Assembly: GCA_026398815.1 (NCBI GenBank)
Contig: JAPLSA010000005.1
Span: 124,001-188,000, forward strand
Direction: 5' to 3'
From: Gammaproteobacteria bacterium
Lineage (GTDB): Bacteria; Pseudomonadota; Gammaproteobacteria; Nevskiales; Nevskiaceae
Length of the DNA stretch: 64,000 nucleotides
Below are positions 1-8,600 of this stretch, one piece after another. The notes under the pieces are model-generated. The model saw nothing but the letters and a program-made list of their open reading frames with translations, did not search any database and was not told where the DNA came from. Position numbers and translations under genes: made by a program. The stretch's first letter is position 1, and each line of letters starts with the position of its first letter.

Positions 1-579
1 GGGTGCCACCTTGCCGCGCACGGTGACGCGCATGTTCTTCGACTTCTTCAGCACCAGGGTTTGGGTGGCGAGCGCGTGCTCGACTTCCGAGGTGCCGATG
101 CCGAAGGCCAACGCGCCGAAGGCACCGTGGGTGGAGGTGTGGCTGTCGCCGCAGACCACGGTCATGCCGGGAAGCGTGGCGCCCTGCTCCGGGCCGATCA
201 CGTGGACGATGCCCTGACGGGCATCGGTCATCTTGAATTCGGTGATGCCGTATTCGTCGCAGTTGGCGTCGAGCGCCTCGACCTGGGCGCGCGAAATCGG
301 ATCTTCGATGCCGACCGAGCGATCGGTGGTCGGCACGTTGTGATCGGCCACCGCAAGGTTGGCGTCGAGCCGCCACGGCTGGCGCTTGGCCAGACGCAGG
401 CCGTCAAACGCCTGCGGGCTGGTCACTTCATGGAGCAGCTGGCGATCGATATAGATGAGTGCGGAGCCGTCGCCATTGTCCTTGACGACATGGGCGTCCC
501 AAAGCTTGTCGTAGAGCGTCTTTGCAGCCATCGCAGCACCGGAGGGGTCAGGTTCGGCGCGCAGTGTAGGAGCGTGCAT
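1..579 (-). CDS. leuC: 3-isopropylmalate dehydratase large subunit (partial, 5' end only)
   Basis: Leucine biosynthesis: with LeuD this subunit isomerises 2-isopropylmalate to 3-isopropylmalate using a 4Fe-4S cluster. Only the N-terminal part is inside the window. The reading frame is open to base 1 and matches LeuC closely from [16 protein letters not shown], with the family blocks [32 protein letters not shown] and [20 protein letters not shown]; the last carries the aconitase-type active-site stretch. Two in-frame ATGs compete. The one at 579 has a GGAG seven bases upstream but adds 16 residues; the one at 531 starts exactly where homologues start but lacks a clear ribosome site. I give the longer form because of the ribosome site. 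The gene follows the tRNA-Val and its terminator on the same strand, so it should have its own promoter. Identity is secure; the start is not. Confidence 0.95.
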   Translation of the reverse strand, partial: MHAPTLRAEPDPSGAAMAAKTLYDKLWDAHVVKDNGDGSALIYIDRQLLHEVTSPQAFDGLRLAKRQPWRLDANLAVADHNVPTTDRSVGIEDPISRAQVEALDANCDEYGITEFKMTDARQGIVHVIGPEQGATLPGMTVVCGDSHTSTHGAFGALAFGIGTSEVEHALATQTLVLKKSKNMRVTVRGKVAP

Positions 580-704
580 TTCATTACTCCAATGAATCCT
601 TTGCATCTTCAGCAGTCGCAATAGGAATTCAACTGCACGAAGCCCGGCATCGTTGCCCACCGTCCGGTCCCGGCACGTCCGCTTCGGAAACCGCCTTCAG
701 CCAA

Positions 705-737
705 CAAAAAAGGCCCGATCTCGCGATCGGGCCTTTC
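705..737 (-). terminator. Rho-independent terminator after tRNA-Val
   Basis: On the minus strand a perfect stem (AAAGGCCCGATC against GATCGGGCCTTT) with a short CGCG-type loop is followed by a run of T. It lies a few bases beyond the tRNA 3' end and before leuC, so it should end the tRNA transcript and insulate leuC. Confidence 0.85.
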
Positions 738-742
738 GGTAT

Positions 743-817
743 TGGTGGACAGTACAGGGCTTGAACCTGTGACCCCCGCCGTGTGAAGGCGATGCTCTAC
801 CACTGAGCTAACTGTCC
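743..817 (-). tRNA. tRNA-Val (anticodon CAC)
   Basis: The minus strand folds into a full cloverleaf. The acceptor stem is GGACAGT with ACTGTCC (7 bp), the D arm is GCTC/GAGC, the anticodon loop is TTCACAC giving anticodon CAC (reads GTG, valine), and the T arm is ACAGG-TTCAAGC-CCTGT. Discriminator A is followed by an encoded CCA. The first ten bases overlap the end of pbpC, whose TAG stop is the TAG that follows the acceptor 5' strand. Confidence 0.97.
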
Positions 818-2991
818 GGCAGGCGCGCATTGTAGGGATGCACCTGCCGCACTGCAACGAAAACGGCGGCATAGGCGACGTGCTCGCCACGGCGCAGCGG
901 CCACTGGAAACGGGCGCCGCTGCCCTCGCCGGCCAGCACCTCGTCGACGAACCAGCGCACCGGCTCGTCCTCGGCCACTGCCGCCAGCTGGAATTCCAGC
1001 GCCTGCTGCTCGGCCGGCACCCGCGGATCAAGCGCCAGCCGCAAGCCTTCAAACGGCTGCAGCAGGCTCGGCACCGACGGCGCGCTGCCGGCCCAGGCGG
1101 CGGCCGGCGCGTCCGGGGCCTCGGGTGCGGTGCCCGGCGCGAACCATTCGCGGCGCTCGCCGCCATCGCTGTCACGGATCGTCCGCGCCTCGAGACGCGG
1201 GCTCAGGCGCAGCGGCGGCGACGGCTGCCGCTGGTCCAGCCAGCCGAATACCGAACGCACCAGCAGCGCCGGCCCGATCGAACCGGTGACGCCGTCCATC
1301 GCCGCGCCGTCCAGCGTGCCCATCCAGGCGCCGACCACGTAGTCATGGTTGTAGGCGAGGCACCAGGCATCGCGGTAATCGCTGGAGGTGCCGGTCTTGA
1401 CGGCGGTCTGGCTCGGGAAGCGCAGCAGGCCGCCGTCGCCGAACTCCAGCAGCCGCGCCCGGGGGTCGGACAGGATGTCGGTGATGATCGATGCGCTTTC
1501 GCGACTCAACAGCGGCTGCAGCGGCTGGCGGTCGCGGTCGTCGTCGAACAGCTGCAACGGCTGCCGCTGTCCCTGCCGGGCCAGCGTCGCGTAGGCATCG
1601 ACCATCTGAGCCAACGTGACCTCGCCATTGCCAAGGGCAATGCCATCGCCGTAGTGATCGGGATGGGCCGACAGCCCGCTCATGCCGAGCCGCTGCAGCA
1701 GGCCGAGGAACTCGGTGCCGCCGACGAACTGCAAGGCCTTCACCGCCGGCACGTTCAGCGAGTTGCCGAGCGCTTCGCGGACGCTGACATCGCCGTAGCT
1801 GAGCCGCGAATAGTTGCGGTACGGATGCAGTCCGTCGCCGACATGGGCGGCGGTCGGTGCGTCGCGGATGCGGGTGGCGGCGGTCCAGCCGTGTTCCAGC
1901 GCCAGCGCATAGACGAACGGCTTCAGTGCCGAGCCGGGCTGGCGCGGCGTCAGCACCGTGTCGATGCCGATCTCGCCCTCGTCGGCGTCGAGATTGGCAA
2001 CGTTCCAGCTGCGTACCCGGCTGCCGTCGAGCGCCACCACCAGCAGCGCGCCCTGGCGAACGCCGACGCCGGCCAGTTCCCGCAGCCGCTGTTCGAGCAA
2101 CCGCTGCGCCTGCCGCTGCAGGCCGGCATCGAGCGTCGTCCGCAGCACCGGGCTGCTGTCGGCGCGCGCCCGACGCCGTACCTCGGCAACGAAATGGGCG
2201 GCCGGCACGCTGTCGTCATCGGCCCGCAAGGCCGGCGGCGGGGTCGACAGCACGTCGACGCGGGCCGCGTCGATCAAGCCGTCGTCCGCCATCCGCAGCG
2301 CCAACCGCCGCATCGGCCCGCGCAGGGCGGCGGCGTCGCGCACCGGATCGAGCCGGCTCGGCGCCCGCGGCATCACTGCCAACGCCAGCATCTCGGCTTC
2401 GCTGAGCGTGGCCGGTTCGCGCCCGAAGGCATAACGCGCCGCCTGCCGCAGGCCGCGACGATGGCCGCCGTACGGCACCTGATCGAGATAGAACTCGAGA
2501 ATGTCCTGCTTGGAGAACCGCGCTTCCAGCCGCATCGCCTCGAAGCCTTCGACCCAGCGCGACCACAGCGTGCGGGGGCGCGGATGGAGCAGCCGCACGA
2601 CCTGCTCGCTGATGGTGCTGGCGCCGCGCACTGCCCGGCCGGCCCGCAGACCCTGCCAGACCGCCGCCAGCCGCGCCCGCCAGTCGATGCCGCCGTGCTG
2701 CCAGTAGCGACGATCCTCGGCGCTGACGATCGCGATCTTCAGAAATGCCGGCAGCTGCGCCAGCGGCAGGCGGTCGGCGGTGTTCCAGCGCTGCTGGTAA
2801 TGCCGGGTCAGCGGCTGGCCAGCGGCATCCAGCAGGTCGGCGCGCATGCCGTCGATCGCCTCCGGCGCCAGCCGATGCGGCAAGGGCTGCTGCGCCAGCG
2901 CGGTGGCCAACACCAGCAGCAGCGTTGCCAGCGCGAGCGCCAGTGGCAATGGCAGGGGCAGCGGGTGCAGCAAGCGGCGCAGGCGGAACAT
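808..2991 (-). CDS. pbpC: Penicillin-binding protein 1C (bifunctional glycosyltransferase/transpeptidase)
   Basis: Inner-membrane-anchored peptidoglycan synthase of 727 residues (E. coli PBP1C is about 770). Residues 1-33 form a membrane anchor. The GT51 glycosyltransferase domain follows, with SAEDRRYW (catalytic Glu92), RGASTISEQ and the FYLDQVPYGG block. The transpeptidase domain has PGSALK with nucleophile Ser354, an SLN triad and KTGTSSDYRDAW, and a C-terminal BiPBP_C-like region follows. PbpC normally travels with a YfhM-type alpha-2-macroglobulin; here that partner is downstream in coordinate, on the same strand, but a receptor gene on the opposite strand lies between them. The last 30 or so residues look unlike the usual BiPBP_C end and double as tRNA promoter and tRNA 5' end, which may have reshaped the C-terminus. 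Confidence 0.95.
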   Translation of the reverse strand: MFRLRRLLHPLPLPLPLALALATLLLVLATALAQQPLPHRLAPEAIDGMRADLLDAAGQPLTRHYQQRWNTADRLPLAQLPAFLKIAIVSAEDRRYWQHGGIDWRARLAAVWQGLRAGRAVRGASTISEQVVRLLHPRPRTLWSRWVEGFEAMRLEARFSKQDILEFYLDQVPYGGHRRGLRQAARYAFGREPATLSEAEMLALAVMPRAPSRLDPVRDAAALRGPMRRLALRMADDGLIDAARVDVLSTPPPALRADDDSVPAAHFVAEVRRRARADSSPVLRTTLDAGLQRQAQRLLEQRLRELAGVGVRQGALLVVALDGSRVRSWNVANLDADEGEIGIDTVLTPRQPGSALKPFVYALALEHGWTAATRIRDAPTAAHVGDGLHPYRNYSRLSYGDVSVREALGNSLNVPAVKALQFVGGTEFLGLLQRLGMSGLSAHPDHYGDGIALGNGEVTLAQMVDAYATLARQGQRQPLQLFDDDRDRQPLQPLLSRESASIITDILSDPRARLLEFGDGGLLRFPSQTAVKTGTSSDYRDAWCLAYNHDYVVGAWMGTLDGAAMDGVTGSIGPALLVRSVFGWLDQRQPSPPLRLSPRLEARTIRDSDGGERREWFAPGTAPEAPDAPAAAWAGSAPSVPSLLQPFEGLRLALDPRVPAEQQALEFQLAAVAEDEPVRWFVDEVLAGEGSGARFQWPLRRGEHVAYAAVFVAVRQVHPYNARLPDS
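829..857 (-). promoter_or_regulatory. Sigma70-type promoter of tRNA-Val inside pbpC
   Basis: TTGCAG (-35) and TACAAT (-10) are separated by exactly 17 bases on the minus strand. The -10 ends 12 bases before the mature tRNA 5' end, leaving a leader of about five bases. The whole promoter lies in codons of pbpC, so the tRNA can be transcribed independently of the long pbpC message. Confidence 0.7.
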
Positions 2992-3361
2992 GCCGGAGAT
3001 GCTAGCGCCAGCCGCACGGCCGGCAAACCGGCGGCCGCGGGCGCTCGCGGCCTTGTCCTTCGGCAGCGGCGAAACGGATGCAATCCACGTCCCAAGCCTT
3101 TCGTTTTTGAAGATTCCGTCGACGCATCACCGTTTTCACAAATCCTGTCTGGACCTACAATGAAAGAATTGTCGATTCGAAGTGCCAGGATCATCAGCTA
3201 TTTCTGAATTTTTCGAGCAGTTGACGAGGCACTGACAATATCGACCCTCCGCAAGGAACATTTCCCATTCAGCCCGCAGCAGCCGTTTCCCATGATGCCC
3301 GGCGATCCGGGGCCCAGGCCCTGGAACCCGACCGACAAGAACCATCTGGAGGAGACAGCCC
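2992..3361. other. Intergenic region between divergent pbpC and the TonB receptor
   Basis: No gene is supported in these 370 bases. The right half is clearly more AT-rich and carries one plausible plus-strand promoter at 3133-3161, which would leave a leader of almost 200 bases before the receptor start. I see no Fur-box-like sequence and no recognisable riboswitch core. No convincing pbpC promoter was found on the minus strand. Confidence 0.5.
3133..3161 (+). promoter_or_regulatory. Putative promoter of the TonB-dependent receptor
   Basis: TTTTCA and TACAAT with a 17-base spacer. The -10 is good, the -35 only partial. It would give a leader of about 190 bases to the receptor start at 3362. 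Confidence 0.4.
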
Positions 3362-5620
3362 ATGCCGACATTCCCCCGCCAGCGGCCGATTGCGCTGGCC
3401 GCCGTCCTGTTCGCCGCCGGGCCCCTGCTGGCCGGGCCGGCCGGCGCCCAGGAACGCGCGGCCGGCGCCCCGAAAGCAGACAGCGGCAGCGACGAGGCCG
3501 TCGCACTGACGCCGGTGCTGGTCGAGGGCACCTTCGTCGGGGCCATCGAGAACACCGCCGGCACCGCCCGCCAGCTGACCGCCGAAGAGCTCGACCGACT
3601 GCGGCCGGTCACGCTGCAGGAGGCGCTGCGCGCGGTGCCGGGCCTGCGGATCATCGATGACGACATCGCCGGCCGCCGTTCCGGCATCGGCCTGCGCGGC
3701 GCGCCATCGCGGCGCAGCCGCAAGGTGCTGCTGCTGGAAGACGGCGTGCCGATCAATGCCTCGCCGTACCTGGATTCCTCGGCCCACTACACGCCGCCGT
3801 TCCAGCGGCTGGAGAACATCGAGGTGCTGCAGGGCACCGGCCATGTCATCTACGGGCCGCAGAACAACCACGGCATCATCAACTTCCGGTCGCTGTCGCC
3901 GACCGTGACGCCGCAGACCAAGTTCGAGATCGGCTACGGCAATGACGACAACGTCCAGCGCCACCTGTCGCATACCCGCACGATCGGCGACTTCGGCATC
4001 GCGCTGGCCTACACCGGCGCCAGCGCCGACGGTGCCTTCGATGTCGAGAAGTCGCGCTTCGACGATTTCTACGGCGAGATCGAATACCGGATCAACGATC
4101 GGCACTCGCTGGAATTTAGCGCCAGCCACCTGCGCGAACGTTCGAACTACGACGAATCGAACCTCACGCCAGTGGAATACGCGCTGGCGCCGCGCCGCAA
4201 GCTCGGGCGCTTCGGGCAGCAATACAACACCATCGGCGTCAACTTCTCGAAGTACGACCTCAAGCATCAGTTCAACGGCAGCGGCATCACGGTGTCGTCG
4301 CGGATCTACGCCACCCGCACCGACCGCGCCCGCTTCACCGTCGACCCCGACGAGATCTCCGTCGACGCGCTGCCGGCCTTCGAGTACGAAGACCCGGACT
4401 ACCGGTTCGTCGAAGGCGTCAGCGGCGTGATGGTCAGCCGCGCCAGGCTGTACGAGAACTACGGCGCAGAGTCGCGTGCAGTGGTGAATTTCAGCACCGG
4501 CAGCATCGGCCACGAGTTGTCGTTCGGCGTCCAGGGCACCCGCTCGTTGTTCGATGATGGTCGCGAGTTCGGCGACGTCGGCGAAGTGATCTCGATCGGC
4601 AGGCGCGGCACCAACTTCGGCGCCAACGCGCTGGCCGCCGCCCGCCTCGACAAGTACCAGGCGACGGCGATCGCCGGCTACCTGCAGAACGCGGTGCAGT
4701 TCGGTGATGTGCAGATCACGCCGGGCCTGCGCATCGAGCACTACACGCAGCACCGCGAGCGCCGCTTCACCGGCTCGACCTTCAATTTCAACGGCGAGCA
4801 GGACGACCGTCTGCTGGCTTTGCCGAGTCTGGCGTTGCTGTACACCGGCTTCGACAAGACCCAGGTATTCGCCAATGTCGCGCGCGGCTACACGCCGGCG
4901 TTCGCGCGCTCGGCGGACGATTTCCCGCTGAAACCGGAAACCGGCATCAACAGCCAGATCGGCTTCCGCACCCGGCTGGCACCGGGCCTGAACGCCGAGG
5001 CGGCGGCGTTCTACAACGTCATCTACGACACCGTGGTGCAGCTGCCGTACACGATCGATGACGCCAACGTGGTCGTCAACGCGGCCGATTCGCGCTCGGT
5101 CGGCTTCGATCTCGGCCTGAACTACGAAACGCCGTCGCTGCCCGGCACCTCGATCTCGGCGTTCTCGCAGCTGGCCTACAGCTACGCCCGCTCGACGTTC
5201 ACCGAAGGCGACGACATCGACGGCAACCGGGTGCCGGAAACGCCGCTGCATGCCGGCAGCCTGACCATCGGCCTGAAGGGCGGCGCGCTGTGGACCGCGT
5301 CGCTGACCATCAATCACTTCGGCAGCTATTTCTCCGATCTGCTCAACACCCGTGACCTGACGCTGGCCAACGAGGATCGCGAGCCGGTGCAGCCCGGCGA
5401 TTCGGTGGAAATCCGCGAAGTCGTGGTGCTGGGCCGGGTGCCGTCGAACACGCTGCTGTCGGCGCGGATCAGCGTGAAGGTGCCCTGGGTCAGCCCCAAC
5501 ACCGAGCTGTGGCTCACTGGCCGCAACCTGACCGAGAAGACCTATATCGTCGACATCGAGAACGGCATCCGCCCGGGCGCCACACGCACGGTGATCGGCG
5601 GCGTGACAATCCGCTTCTAG
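3362..5620 (+). CDS. TonB-dependent outer-membrane receptor, FecA-like without signalling domain
   Basis: A 752-residue outer-membrane transporter. It has a signal peptide (cleavage near AGA-QE, about residue 30), then a TonB-box-like stretch LTPVLVEG, a plug domain (about 60-180, with VTLQEALRAVPGLRI, GIGLRGAP and VLLLEDGVPI, ending in GTGHVIYGPQN), and a beta barrel ending in VTIRF with the terminal Phe expected for Bam recognition. It resembles the Fe(III)-dicitrate receptor group but lacks the STN signalling domain, and no FecIR regulator is nearby. A GGAGGAG sits just upstream of the ATG. Substrate is not evident from sequence; iron chelate uptake is the family default. It runs opposite to pbpC and the alpha-2-macroglobulin and sits between these normally adjacent partners, suggesting later insertion. 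Confidence 0.9.
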   Translation: MPTFPRQRPIALAAVLFAAGPLLAGPAGAQERAAGAPKADSGSDEAVALTPVLVEGTFVGAIENTAGTARQLTAEELDRLRPVTLQEALRAVPGLRIIDDDIAGRRSGIGLRGAPSRRSRKVLLLEDGVPINASPYLDSSAHYTPPFQRLENIEVLQGTGHVIYGPQNNHGIINFRSLSPTVTPQTKFEIGYGNDDNVQRHLSHTRTIGDFGIALAYTGASADGAFDVEKSRFDDFYGEIEYRINDRHSLEFSASHLRERSNYDESNLTPVEYALAPRRKLGRFGQQYNTIGVNFSKYDLKHQFNGSGITVSSRIYATRTDRARFTVDPDEISVDALPAFEYEDPDYRFVEGVSGVMVSRARLYENYGAESRAVVNFSTGSIGHELSFGVQGTRSLFDDGREFGDVGEVISIGRRGTNFGANALAAARLDKYQATAIAGYLQNAVQFGDVQITPGLRIEHYTQHRERRFTGSTFNFNGEQDDRLLALPSLALLYTGFDKTQVFANVARGYTPAFARSADDFPLKPETGINSQIGFRTRLAPGLNAEAAAFYNVIYDTVVQLPYTIDDANVVVNAADSRSVGFDLGLNYETPSLPGTSISAFSQLAYSYARSTFTEGDDIDGNRVPETPLHAGSLTIGLKGGALWTASLTINHFGSYFSDLLNTRDLTLANEDREPVQPGDSVEIREVVVLGRVPSNTLLSARISVKVPWVSPNTELWLTGRNLTEKTYIVDIENGIRPGATRTVIGGVTIRF

Positions 5621-5634
5621 CCGCCCGGCCGGGC

Positions 5635-5663
5635 GCGACGACAGCCGTAGTGGCTGTCGTCGC
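5635..5663. terminator. Hairpin between convergent genes
   Basis: A perfect 12-bp stem (GCGACGACAGCC with GGCTGTCGTCGC) and a 5-base loop lie between the receptor stop and the alpha-2-macroglobulin stop. There is no T run on either side, so it may act as a weak or bidirectional terminator or protect mRNA 3' ends. Confidence 0.5.
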
Positions 5664-5669
5664 CAGCGT

Positions 5670-8600
5670 TCACGGCGGGCCCGCCTCGTCGATCGTCAGC
5701 TGCGCCGGCAGGTCGCTGCCGAACACGTCCGGGTCGTACATCGCTTCGACGTGCGGCACCGGCACGGTGAAGCGGCCGCTCGCCACCGCCTGCCCGACCC
5801 AGTACAGCCGATAGCTGCCAGCCGCCAGTTCATCGGCGAACCAGCGCGCCGCCTCGAAGCGCAGTTCGCGGTGATAGAACGGATACGGGCTGGCCGAACC
5901 GGGCGGCTCGATGTCTTCGGCGGCCAGCCCGCTGGCGGTCGCCAGATCGGGATTGACCGGCTCCAGCCCGCCGGGCAGCGGATCGTCGACCACCACCTGG
6001 CGACGCGCGACCGGCGTGCTGACGGTCAGCTCCACGCGCACCAGATCGCCGCGCCGGATCGTCATCGGCGCTGCCAGCGGCTGCCAGGTCTTGTCGCGAT
6101 AGACCGCGTACTGCCGCTTCAGGCTGAAGCCGGCCTGGGCGGCGCGGGCCTGCTCGTCGGACTCGACATAGCGCACGCGGGCGGTGAAGTAGCCGCGCCC
6201 CTGCCCGGTATGGCGCAGTTCCAGCGCGCTGTCGCGACCGATGTCGGCGGCCACGATCGGCCGCGTCGCCGTCACCGGCGCATCGCGCGGAGTGGTGAAC
6301 GCCGCCTTGCCGAACGGCTGGCCATCGAGCAGCGCTTCCAGAGTCATCGCCGGCGCCGCCGATTCATAGCGCCGGGCATAGGCTTCCAGCGCGCTGGCGC
6401 AGAACACGTTTTCCTGCGTGTTCTGCCAGTGCTCGCGGCCGCCGCGCGCCGCCGTGATGGCGCGGACCAGCGTCGCCGGCAGCTCGCGGGTGCTGGCGTC
6501 GGCATCGATCAGGTCATCGCCGGCCGATACCAGCGCCGCCAGCGCCGCGCAGTTCGAGCGCAGCTCGGAACCGAGCAGCGGCTCCCAGGCACGATCATCG
6601 GTCTCCCGCAGCAGCCGGCTGCCGGCGCTCTGCTGGCCGCGCGCCAGCAGCAGATCCAGCGCCTGCCGGGTCTGGGCATCGGCACCGTCGACACGCCGCG
6701 CGGCATCCAGATACAGCGCCTGCCCGAACAGCCCCATGCGCGGCAGCGCCGGCGCCAGCCGGTCCAGCTCGGCCAGGCTCAGCTTGCCGCGCCGCGCCTG
6801 CACCGCCAGCACCATGCTGCGCAGGCTGGCGCTGGCCTCCGCATCAAGGCCCGGCGCGTCCTTCTTCAGCAGGCCGTCGAGATAACCATCGAGCTTGCGC
6901 TGCACGGCAGCCGGCGGCTGCAGGCCGGCCTCGCGCAGCCATTCGAAGGCCAGCGCCGTGTAAGCCGACAGGTACGGACTGACGTGACGTTCGTCGGCCT
7001 GCCAGAACGCCATGCCGCCGTTCGGTGCCTGGAAGCTGGCCGCCTCGCCGAACATGGCTTCGGTGCTGGCGGCCGGGTCCGGCCATTGCAGCGCCGGGTC
7101 CAGCCAGGGCTTGAGCCGGCTGTACTGCGCGGCCATCACGCCCCGGGTGAGCCGCTGTTCCCAGCACTGGTACGGGTAGTCGCGCAGATAGCGGAACGCC
7201 CCGTCGAGCGGCCCGAGCACGCTCGGCGTGAACTGCACGGCGATCTCGCCGCCCGGCAGGCTGCCGGCCGGCACTCGCAGCGGCAGCCGGTACGGCGGCC
7301 CATCGAGCACGCCGAAATCGGCGGCAGTGACGGTGGCCCGGCGCGGTCGCACCGGCAGCGTGACGCTCAGCGCATCGCGATCGGCCGCATCGCCAGCCGT
7401 TGCCGTGAAGCGGATGTCGCCCGCCACGTTGCCGGTGAGCGCGCTGTCGACATCGACGAACACGGTCTGGCGCTCGAAGGCCGCCAGCGTCACCGACTGC
7501 GTGTGCCGGGCGCGGGCGGCACCGCTCGCTTCCAGCGTCACGGCCAGCGTGCGCGGCCGGCTGGCGCGGTTGAGCACCGAGAAGCCGGCGCGGAAGCGAT
7601 CGCCATCGACCGCCTGGTTCGGCAGCAGCGGCCGCAGCTCGGTGTCCTTGGTGGCGATCAGCCGGCCGCTGCCGAGCCCGAAGCGGTCGTCCGGCGTCAC
7701 CGCCAGCACCAGCACCTTCCAGGCGGTGAGGTTGTCCGGCAGCACGAAGTCGAACGTCGCGCGGCCCTGGCCGTCGACCTTCAGCGACGGATTCCAGTAG
7801 GCGACGAAGCGGTCGACCGAACGCAGGCTCAGATCCGCTCCGCCATCGCCGCCCGGCGTCGCACCCTTCTTCTCGAACTTCTGCCGGCCGACCAGCCGGG
7901 TCAGCAGGCTGTAGTTGGCGAGATCGAGCGAATCGAGCCGGTTGAAGCCGCGATACGGATCGAAGTAGGCGGCGCCATCGCGGATCAGATCGAACACCGC
8001 TTCGTCGACCACCGCCACCGCCAGCTCGATCGGCTGGCTGCTGGCGGCCACCGGCCGGGCCTGCAGCGTCAGCTTCGCCCGGTCGCGCGGCCGGTAGCGT
8101 TCACGATCGGCGCTGACGTCGACGTCGATGCGCTGGTAGGGATCGTCGACCGCGATCGCGGCGTAGCCCATGCGGAACGCCGGCTTGCCGAGATCGACAT
8201 CGCCATCCGGCGGCGGGCTGGCGACTCTCGGCGACTGCACCACCACCGACAGGTAGAAGCCCGGCAGGTGATCCGGCGTGATCTTGATCTCGATCACCGG
8301 CGTCGAGCCTTCCAGCACCTGCGTGCGCTTGTCGATGACGCCGAAACGCTCGGTGGTGACCAGCGCGGTGGCGCCGGGGTACGGGTTCTTGACCAGCACC
8401 CGGGCGGTGTCGCCGACCTTGTAGGTCTTGCGATCGGCTTCCAGACTTAGGCCGAAATCGTCGGCGTCTTCCCACAGGAAGCGGTTCTTGCCGGCCGCCC
8501 ATTTCCAGGCCGAGCTGCGATGCAGGCGGTTGCGGCTGTCGCGTACCATCGCCGTGATCCGGTACTGGCCGCCGGCGTCCGGCGTGAACGCGCAGCGCTC

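Noticed and set aside
838-3207. Long plus-strand open frame antisense to pbpC
   Set aside because: Arg/Gln/His/Ala-rich translation typical of antisense frames in GC-rich DNA; pbpC on the other strand has every family motif.
3160-3207. A 15-codon upstream frame before the TonB receptor
   Set aside because: Its ATG overlaps the predicted -10 element, so it would lie upstream of the transcript start; no ribosome site.
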